Source: an uncultured Collinsella sp.
GTDB taxonomy: Bacteria; Actinomycetota; Coriobacteriia; Coriobacteriales; Coriobacteriaceae
Direction of reading: 5' to 3'
Assembly (NCBI GenBank): GCA_934654765.1
Contig: CAKUGX010000093.1
Span: 1 to 7,752, forward strand
DNA length: 7,752 bases
How positions within the stretch are numbered: the first letter of the stretch is position 1; every line of letters starts with the position of its first letter. The position numbers and the translations under genes are program-made. Below, one piece after another: positions 1 to 4,582 of this stretch. The notes beneath the pieces are model-generated. The model worked only from the letters and a program-made list of their open reading frames with translations. It was not told the origin of the DNA and ran no database searches.

Positions 1-735
1 TACCTGCACGGTGTGCGAGATCGCGCTGCGGATGATCGACAGGACGGGCGCGCCCTCGTGGGAATGCGAGTGACCGTGATCGTGGTGGTGACCATGCTCA
101 TCCACGTGATCGTGCCCATGGGCATGCCCGTGCTCACCCTCATCGTCGTCGCAGCCACAATGATCGCGCTCGCACAGCTCGTGGATATGGTCGGCGCTCA
201 CGCCCGCCTCGGCGACCTCGTCAATGATGTCGCCGCCGGTGTGGTCATCGTGCGCACAGTTTACGTGCGCCGGATTGGCCGTGGTCCCCAGCACGGTGCG
301 ACGAATCGCGGCATGCGCGCGGGCGTTACGGCGCAACCCGCGAATGGCGGCGTCCACGATAAAGCCCGTAATCAGCGCGATCAGCGCCTTCGATGCCAGC
401 AGCATCGCCATGGTCTGCACGGGAACCTGCTCGGCAAGCAACAGCGGCAGCATCTCGTCGGAGGTCGAAAGGAATACCGCCACCAGCGTGCCCAGCGTCA
501 CGACGCGACCGGCGTACAGCGTGGCCGCCATGGCCGAAAAACCGCACTGCGGCACGATGCCTAGCAGCGAACCAACCACAGGCCCCGCGGCGCCGGCACG
601 CTTGATTACGCCATTGACGTGGTCGCCCGCAACGTGCTCGAGCGACTCGAGGGCAAGATACGTCACCAGCAAAAACGGCACCAGCGAGAGCGTGTCTTTA
701 CCGGCGTCGAGCAGAATATCTATCAGTAAATCCAT
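1..735 (-). CDS. Predicted heavy-metal/manganese exporter, ArsP_2 (DUF2899) family, N-terminal part
   Basis: This is an integral membrane protein read leftward; the first 245 residues are present and the C-terminus lies beyond the window. The family is described as a ten-helix putative heavy-metal exporter, and such proteins are often annotated as putative manganese or arsenic exporters; the substrate is not proven. The sequence shows hydrophobic segments at about residues 14-31, 50-72, 78-100 and 108-128. The motif VPQCGFS (61-67), followed by an LST-SDEMLP segment (89-97), is what I recognise as the family signature. Residues 158-227 form a very polar linker rich in His, Asp and Glu with several Cys (for example EHGHAHGHDH), a likely cytoplasmic or periplasmic metal-binding loop. 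A hydrophobic segment appears to resume at 230. The start at 735 is the only good ATG; AAAGG lies 11 bases upstream, a slightly long spacing. The assignment rests on motif recall, so the family is fairly secure and the metal is not. Confidence 0.75.
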   Translation of the reverse strand, partial: MDLLIDILLDAGKDTLSLVPFLLVTYLALESLEHVAGDHVNGVIKRAGAAGPVVGSLLGIVPQCGFSAMAATLYAGRVVTLGTLVAVFLSTSDEMLPLLLAEQVPVQTMAMLLASKALIALITGFIVDAAIRGLRRNARAHAAIRRTVLGTTANPAHVNCAHDDHTGGDIIDEVAEAGVSADHIHELCERDHCGCDDDEGEHGHAHGHDHVDEHGHHHDHGHSHSHEGAPVLSIIRSAISHTVQV

Positions 736-787
736 GACGGATGGAACCTTTCGTGTCTTTCGGCAGCATTGTAAAAGTCCTAGCGGT

Positions 788-837
788 CAACTAGGGTATT
801 GTAGTTGTCCTAGGCGCGGTGCCAATAGTTGCCCATG
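788..837 (-). promoter_or_regulatory. Promoter and candidate operators of the metal exporter
   Basis: Read on the minus strand, TTGGCA (820-825) and TACAAT (798-803) are separated by 16 bp and form a good sigma-70-like promoter, giving a leader of roughly 55 nt. An inverted repeat, CAACTA with an 8-bp centre and TAGTTG (788-807), overlaps the -10 box. A third copy of the same hexamer (826-831) lies beside the -35 box, inside CATGGGCAACT (827-837). That 11-mer recurs upstream of the DtxR-family gene at 7390-7400. The arrangement looks like repressor binding sites, but the binding protein is not shown by the sequence. Confidence 0.45.
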
Positions 838-906
838 GTAAACTATCATCTCGCCATAACTCAGTAACCCCGAGCCGCGCGACGCGGCCCATCCAAGGAG
901 CAGCAT

Positions 907-1875
907 ATGAACGTTTCGCAAGCACTTGAATACGAGCGCCAGCCGTTTATCCCCATGTTTATCTATGGCGATCACGGCGCCATGGAGTCCGAGCGCCAAA
1001 AGGGCGAGGAGGCCCTCAAGGTGCTCGAGGCCGAGTACTTTACCGCCGAGGGCGACCCCGGCTTCGATTTTGCCACCGTGCGCGACCTGGCCGACCGCAA
1101 CCGCGACCTGTGCGACCAGATCGGCGAGGCGCGCCTGCGCAACGTGACGCCCGCGACGCTTTCGCGCGGCCTGTCCGATGCCGACACCTGCGCCGCCATC
1201 GGCAAGATGCAGAAGCGCACCGCGGCGTCCGTCATGCGTGAGATCCGCGGCGACCGCGACGCGCTCGGCGTGGCCTACGCCCGTAAGCCCATCCAGGGCA
1301 CGGTGCTGGGCATCGACATCGAAACCACCGGTCGCGCACCCGAGCGCGGCTACATCATCAACGTGGGCTGGGAGATCATGGACCTCACCAGCGACGCCGT
1401 CCCGCACGACGCCGAGGCGCACTACTGCGGCCTGCCCGATATCTATCGCGGCGAGGACGTGCCACTGTCGAATATCCACCACATCACCTGGGACGACATC
1501 GACGGCAAAAAGCCGTTCCGCGAGAACAAGGAGCTGCAGAAGCAGCTGCTCAAGCTCATGAAGAAGTATCCGTACATGGCGCACAACGCTGCCTTCGAGG
1601 ACAGCTGGTTCAAGATTCACCTTGACGGTTACGCCGAGGCGCGCCGCGCCGGCAAGATCATCGTTATCGACTCGCGTCAGATCTGCCGCAGCCTGGACGC
1701 CGACGTGCGCTCGCTCCCCCGCGAGTCCGCGCCCGCCGCGCTCGAGAACTGGGCACGCCGTCGCGGCACCCTCGCCGTCGACGCCAACGAGCAGCACCTG
1801 GGCCTCGACGACACCGATCTCATGCTCCGAACCGTCCAAGCCGAGTTCAACCTCAAGAACCTATTCGCGAAATAG
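907..1875 (+). CDS. DEDDh (DnaQ/RNase T-like) 3'-5' exonuclease-family protein
   Basis: A cytoplasmic protein of 322 residues with an exonuclease domain at about 130-320. Motif I is GIDIETTG, with D137 and E139 as metal ligands. Motif II is MAHNAAFEDSW (224-234): the HNxxF core is present, but the usual Asp is Glu231, followed by Asp232. Motif III is H297-LGL-D-D302, with the DEDDh spacing of His plus five to Asp. The family removes nucleotides from 3' ends of DNA or RNA in proofreading, repair or RNA maturation; the substrate here cannot be read from the sequence. The N-terminal 130 residues are charged, probably helical, and match nothing I recognise; they are not a polymerase or helicase. 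The start is supported by AAGGAG six bases upstream. The gene appears to be a single transcription unit closed by the hairpin at 1908-1943. It has high GC and codon use like the metal genes, unlike the islet that follows. Confidence 0.8.
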   Translation: MNVSQALEYERQPFIPMFIYGDHGAMESERQKGEEALKVLEAEYFTAEGDPGFDFATVRDLADRNRDLCDQIGEARLRNVTPATLSRGLSDADTCAAIGKMQKRTAASVMREIRGDRDALGVAYARKPIQGTVLGIDIETTGRAPERGYIINVGWEIMDLTSDAVPHDAEAHYCGLPDIYRGEDVPLSNIHHITWDDIDGKKPFRENKELQKQLLKLMKKYPYMAHNAAFEDSWFKIHLDGYAEARRAGKIIVIDSRQICRSLDADVRSLPRESAPAALENWARRRGTLAVDANEQHLGLDDTDLMLRTVQAEFNLKNLFAK

Positions 1876-1907
1876 CAACGCCTGCGACAAACACTGCTTG
1901 CTCACGA

Positions 1908-1943
1908 GCGGCCTCGCAGCGGGAAACACCGCAGCGGGGCCGC
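1908..1943 (+). terminator. Strong GC-rich hairpin after the exonuclease gene, probable terminator
   Basis: GCGGCC (1908-1913) pairs with GGCCGC (1938-1943), then a T-G wobble, CGC with GCG, one A-A mismatch, and GCGG with CCGC, leaving the six-base loop GAAACA. It begins about 33 bases after the stop codon. No run of T follows, so classical intrinsic termination is uncertain; it could also protect the 3' end of the messenger or act with Rho. Confidence 0.5.
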
Positions 1944-1978
1944 CCTACGTTCCACAGATAGATCTGCCATCACAAATT

Positions 1979-1999
1979 CTGAACCCTCATTTTGAACGA
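1979..1999 (+). repeat. Diverged copy of a short intergenic repeat (copy C)
   Basis: The 21-base stretch reads as CTGAA, then CCCTC, then ATTTTGAACGA. With two small gaps it aligns with the plus-strand reading of the copy at 3634-3657 (CAGAA, TACTCCA, ATTTTTGCACGA), in the same orientation. It lies upstream of the nuclease-like gene, and the two better copies lie downstream. Relatedness is judged by eye and could be coincidental. Confidence 0.3.
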
Positions 2000-2224
2000 T
2001 TTCGGCCAATTCCCGACACGTAATTCGTTGTCGGATGATGATGCATCGATATCAAATGTGCAGCAATTGAGTATTTATATGCCATAGCTAAGCTGCGAGA
2101 ACATTGATTTTAGGCGTACCAACCCATAATTGCGTCAAGCTTTTGGACAGCATTTGGTTAGGCCCCTAAAACGACTTTCCCACTCAGTGCCATCAACACG
2201 GCATTAGCTGACACGATATATACC

Positions 2225-3415
2225 ATGAGTATCGTATTGTCACATACCACTGCAAAAGCGGTCTACCAGGCCGCGCATTCGGCGTCTGCGAAAGACACCG
2301 AGCCCTGTAACCCTGCCGCGATTTACGGATCATGTCCCACCGGAACGCTCCTTGACGCAGCCGCAGAATGGCTCACCAAACACGATGTTTCCCTTGACGC
2401 AAATGATTGCCTCGAGGTAATGGTGTTTGATCGCAGGAATGCGCGCTATGCACTGAACTGTCAATGCCACGTTTCGTCAAAACGATTCTCGAACTCACGC
2501 TTTATAGAGCTCAAAGATGGCATCTTCATTGTTGACGTTGAGCTTTGCGCACTTCAGGCCGCCACCTATCTCCCTTTTCGCGAACTGGTGGAGTACTACT
2601 TTGAATTGTGCGGCGCTTACTCCCTTGGAACCGGCTCTTCCACCTCGTATAACGAGCGTTTCGCGCTCACCTCGACCGAAAGGTTAAAACAGTTCTTTAA
2701 TTCCATTACCAGATGCGACGGTCTGGCCCTTGCCCGAAAGGCGATCCAATGTGTGCGCGACGGATGCCGGTCTCCTATGGAAACGGCCTTTGTCATGATG
2801 CTAACGCTGCCTAAAAGCGAAGGAGGGCTTGGTATTAAGGGAATTGAGACCGATTACGAGGTGCAGGTCACCGCTGCCGCAAAGAATCTCACGAGACGCA
2901 AAAAGTTCTTTATGGATGCGTATCTAAAGAAATCTCGCACAGACATTGAATACAACGGGTTTTATCATGACGCGGAAGAAGACCGCGCCATCGATGAGGA
3001 GCGCAAGAATGCGCTTGCGTCCATGGGATACGGAATCATCACCGTCAGTCGTTATTCCTTTATGCATGCCAGCGCTTTCGTTAGGGTCATGGAGGCGATC
3101 CAACGGAAAGAGGGCATACGCCCCTCGCGTCTGCCAAAAGACTTTCAAATCATGCAAGAGGATCTGAGACAGTTTGTGCTCAGAAGGTTTATAGAAGAGA
3201 AAAAGCGAATTCAGAAGCAGCTTCGCCAGGATTCCGAAGATCGTCAACGAATCGACCTCGAAAAAGCAACACTCGAAGGCATCACGCTGGATGACCCGAC
3301 AATAAATGAAGTTCCGGCAATCGATGACATGCAGACTGTCGAATCCGACAGCCCATCATTTGCCCAAATAAGCAGCCTCGCGCCCGAGGGCAGAATCTTC
3401 GGGGCCGGAAGCTAG
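2225..3415 (+). CDS. Predicted PD-(D/E)XK (DUF559/Vsr-like) nuclease-family protein of a coriobacterial type
   Basis: The protein has 396 residues, no signal peptide and no membrane segments. Residues 30-160 resemble the region between an AbiEi-like part and the nuclease domain in coriobacterial proteins, including the marks GIFIVDVELCALQ (99-111) and ELCGAYSL (127-134). Residues 182-290 look like a restriction-endonuclease fold: SPMET with E186, FFMDAYL with D231, IEYNGFYH with E242 and H248, then D253-R254 and a late strand GYGIITVSR (268-276). In relatives the EYNG position is more often ExD, so N244 is a variation and catalytic activity is uncertain. Residues 305-350 are highly charged and probably coiled coil; the tail 350-396 is acidic and probably disordered. 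No Shine-Dalgarno sequence precedes the ATG, but no other ATG, GTG or TTG lies between the upstream in-frame stop (2159-2161) and 2225. Codon use is AT-richer than its neighbours, suggesting transfer. It stands alone, so a defence or mobile-element role is possible but unproven. Confidence 0.6.
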   Translation: MSIVLSHTTAKAVYQAAHSASAKDTEPCNPAAIYGSCPTGTLLDAAAEWLTKHDVSLDANDCLEVMVFDRRNARYALNCQCHVSSKRFSNSRFIELKDGIFIVDVELCALQAATYLPFRELVEYYFELCGAYSLGTGSSTSYNERFALTSTERLKQFFNSITRCDGLALARKAIQCVRDGCRSPMETAFVMMLTLPKSEGGLGIKGIETDYEVQVTAAAKNLTRRKKFFMDAYLKKSRTDIEYNGFYHDAEEDRAIDEERKNALASMGYGIITVSRYSFMHASAFVRVMEAIQRKEGIRPSRLPKDFQIMQEDLRQFVLRRFIEEKKRIQKQLRQDSEDRQRIDLEKATLEGITLDDPTINEVPAIDDMQTVESDSPSFAQISSLAPEGRIFGAGS

Positions 3416-3445
3416 ACCGGCTAACAAGGTGGGTACCCTAGCGAT

Positions 3446-3469
3446 GTGCAAAATTGCGAGTATTCAGCA
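3446..3469 (+). repeat. Short intergenic repeat, copy A
   Basis: A 24-base element starting GTGCAAAATTG and ending GAGTATTCAGCA. It matches the reverse complement of 3634-3657 at 20 of 24 positions, so the two form a widely spaced inverted repeat about 164 bp apart. It begins 31 bases past the stop of the nuclease-like gene. Confidence 0.55.
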
Positions 3470-3633
3470 GGGTCGGCCCTCCAGCACCCACAGTTAATCC
3501 AAATGAGAAACAAAAACGCTATCGAACGGGAACGTTAGGCAACATTTGAGGAAGACCTTGACTGTTTACCGCCCTTGGATAACTCTTGAGCGGCTTTATT
3601 TGGCCTGGAATAGATTAACGGACCCCCTATAGT

Positions 3634-3657
3634 TGCAGAATACTCCAATTTTTGCAC
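3634..3657 (-). repeat. Short intergenic repeat, copy B (inverted relative to copy A)
   Basis: On the minus strand this reads GTGCAAAAATTG followed by GAGTATTCTGCA, with four mismatches to copy A. The arms are too far apart to be a simple terminator. The element could be a dispersed genomic repeat, a protein-binding site or the border of an inserted segment. Confidence 0.55.
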
Positions 3658-3759
3658 GACGCGGGGGCACCCACCCCGGCATCGGCTATCAAAACCGCTC
3701 AGTCCGGAATCTCGTCCACTATTCCCCATCATTTTGTGCGACAAATTACCTGAACGTCA

Positions 3760-3787
3760 TTGACATATGAACATGCGCTCATATAAT
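3760..3787 (+). promoter_or_regulatory. Consensus sigma-70 promoter of the metal-efflux operon
   Basis: TTGACA (3760-3765) and TATAAT (3782-3787) are both exact consensus boxes with a 16-bp spacer, placing the transcription start near 3794-3796. The spacer and the -10 box are almost wholly occupied by operator 1, so bound repressor would exclude RNA polymerase. A perfect promoter under tight repression fits a detoxification operon. Confidence 0.85.
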
Positions 3788-3820
3788 CGGAAGTAAGTTA
3801 TATGAGCGCATGTTCATATG
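3764..3820. promoter_or_regulatory. Paired ArsR/SmtB operators forming a perfect 23-bp inverted repeat
   Basis: The arms at 3764-3786 and 3798-3820 are exact reverse complements of 23 bp around an 11-bp centre. Each arm is itself a dyad: ATATGA, eight bases, TCATAT (3765-3784 and 3800-3819). This resembles the TGAACA/TTCA type sites bound by SmtB, CzrA and CadC. Operator 1 covers the promoter; operator 2 lies just past the expected transcription start and ends where the AAAGGA ribosome binding site begins. Because arm 1 is mostly not transcribed, a DNA-level operator is more likely than an RNA hairpin. The dyad centres are 35 bp apart. Confidence 0.85.
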
Positions 3821-3833
3821 AAAGGATATTGCA

Positions 3834-4199
3834 ATGAGCATCCGCGTTGACGAAACGAAACCCGACATCGAGGCCACCGAGCCGATCGTCCCCACCACCT
3901 GCTCGCCCGAGGACCTTCCCGACGAGGAGCTGTTGTACGACCTGGCCGACCTGTTCAAAGTCTTCAGCGACACCACACGCATCAAGATTCTCTACGCCCT
4001 CATGGGTCGCGAGCTCTGCGTGGCTGACATCGCCGAAGCGACCGCGACCTCGCAGTCTGCGGTGTCGCACCAGCTGCGCACGCTTAAGCAGTCGCACCTG
4101 GTCAAGTTCCGCCGCGACGGCCGCAACATTCTCTACTCGCTTGCCGACGATCACGTCTACACCATGCTCAACCAGGGCATGAGCCATATCTGCGAATAG
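3834..4199 (+). CDS. ArsR/SmtB-family metal-sensing repressor (CzrA/CadC-like)
   Basis: A 121-residue winged-helix repressor expected to bind the dyads around its own promoter and to release DNA when Zn, Cd or a similar metal binds. The core FSDTTRIKILYAL (44-56), the helix-turn-helix from C62 to about L89 (CVADIAEATATSQSAVSHQLRTL in outline) and the wing (90-104) are plain. The C-terminal alpha5 metal site aligns with CzrA as D105-x-H107-x10-H118-x2-E121: the fourth ligand, His in CzrA, is Glu and is also the last residue. Of the CadC-type alpha3 Cys pair only C62 remains, the second being Ala64. C23 and C120 are further possible thiols. The N-terminal 30 residues are acidic and lack a CadC-like double-Cys motif. 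AAAGGA lies seven bases before the ATG. It is first in the operon with the chaperone and ATPase. Confidence 0.92.
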   Translation: MSIRVDETKPDIEATEPIVPTTCSPEDLPDEELLYDLADLFKVFSDTTRIKILYALMGRELCVADIAEATATSQSAVSHQLRTLKQSHLVKFRRDGRNILYSLADDHVYTMLNQGMSHICE

Positions 4200-4262
4200 C
4201 AATCAACCACGGTATCAGCGCGGCCGGCACCCAGACCGCTAACACAGGGAAAGGAACCCACC

Positions 4263-4481
4263 ATGAAAAAGCAGTTTAAGCTCGACGAGATCGATTGCGC
4301 CAACTGCGCGCGTGAACTTCAGGACGAGCTGGCTAAGCTCGAGGGCGTCAAGTCCGTTTCGGTCAACTTTATGACCCAAAAGCTGACGCTCGAGGCCGAC
4401 GACGCCAAGTTCGACGAGGTCCTGGACCGCGTCGTTGAGTTCACCGCCGACGCCGAGCCGGACTGCGAGATCATTCTCTAA
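4263..4481 (+). CDS. Free-standing HMA-domain heavy-metal chaperone
   Basis: A 72-residue single-domain protein with the ferredoxin-like HMA fold. IDCANCA (10-16) gives the metal-binding C12-x-x-C15 pair. The pattern of beta strands around VKSVSVNF (29-36) and KLTLEAD (40-46) and the closing CEIIL (68-72) fits the domain, with C68 as an extra thiol. The DCANCA form, with Asp before the first Cys, is common in the N-terminal domains of Zn/Cd-type P1B ATPases. The downstream ATPase has no such domain, so this protein probably does that job in trans: delivering metal or sensing it. AAAGGA lies seven bases before the ATG, the same spacing as for arsR, 63 bases downstream of it. A hairpin and a third operator separate it from the ATPase. 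A copper chaperone (CopZ-like) role is less likely given the company. Confidence 0.88.
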   Translation: MKKQFKLDEIDCANCARELQDELAKLEGVKSVSVNFMTQKLTLEADDAKFDEVLDRVVEFTADAEPDCEIIL

Positions 4482-4505
4482 CCCGCGCATACGTTGACCC
4501 CTGCG

Positions 4506-4526
4506 AGGCCGCGCTTGCCGCGGCCT
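4506..4526 (+). terminator. GC-rich hairpin between chaperone and ATPase, possible attenuator
   Basis: AGGCCGCG pairs perfectly with CGCGGCCT around the loop CTTGC, and only TTT follows before GC bases. It starts about 25 bases after the chaperone stop codon. It could stop part of the transcription from the main promoter, making chaperone more abundant than pump, or simply stabilise the upstream message. The short T run makes full termination doubtful. Confidence 0.5.
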
Positions 4527-4560
4527 TTGCTCGCGAAATTATATGAGCGAGTGTTCATAC
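4515..4560 (+). promoter_or_regulatory. Third ArsR operator with candidate internal promoter for the ATPase
   Basis: The dyad ATATGA, eight bases, TCATAC (4541-4560) repeats operators 1 and 2 with one change in the half-sites. Aligned with operator 2 over 23 bases from 4539, 19 agree. A possible promoter overlapping it is TTGCCG (4515-4520), 18 bp, TTATAT (4539-4544). A second small dyad, GAGTGT-TCAT-ACACTC (4549-4564), overlaps the right half. The operator is well supported; the promoter boxes are weak. Confidence 0.7.
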
Positions 4561-4582
4561 ACTCAAATGAGAGGTTTGAATC

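Larger units (their letters stand above)
1876..2224. other. AT-richer intergenic region ahead of the nuclease-like gene
   Basis: No gene is seen here. The region contains the long hairpin at 1908-1943, a diverged copy of a short repeat at 1979-1999, and a second hairpin at 2013-2034 (CCGACACG and its complement with one bulged T, loop TAATT). A weak promoter candidate for the next gene is TTGGAC (2143-2148), 18 bp, TAAAAC (2167-2172). Base composition drops clearly after about 1960, marking the edge of a possibly acquired islet. Confidence 0.5.
3416..3763. other. Gene-free AT-richer region between the nuclease-like gene and the metal operon
   Basis: No credible gene is present. It contains two inverted copies of a 24-bp repeat (3446-3469 and 3634-3657), the palindrome GGGTACCC (3432-3439), and a GC-rich patch around 3661-3680. 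A minus-strand frame at 3535-3744 has a composition unlike a protein and no convincing start signal. I see no clear terminator for the upstream gene and nothing else that can be supported. Confidence 0.5.

Noticed and set aside
13..564. Plus-strand open frame opposite the metal exporter
   Set aside because: It is the complement of the histidine-rich and membrane segments of the real gene and has no family signature.
736..800. Manganese (yybP-ykoY) riboswitch ahead of the exporter
   Set aside because: The leader predicted from the promoter is only about 55 nt, too short for that structure, and I see none of its characteristic loops.
787..1839. Long minus-strand open frame of 350 residues opposite the exonuclease gene
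   Set aside because: It lies antisense to a gene with clear exonuclease motifs; high GC keeps reverse frames open. Its product shows no family features.
3535..3744. 69-residue minus-strand open frame in the islet
   Set aside because: No recognisable domain, biased composition, and it overlaps repeat copy B; more likely non-coding.
3764..3820. Transcribed RNA hairpin or terminator from the perfect 23-bp inverted repeat
   Set aside because: The first arm overlaps the promoter and ends before the expected transcription start, so only the second arm would be in RNA.
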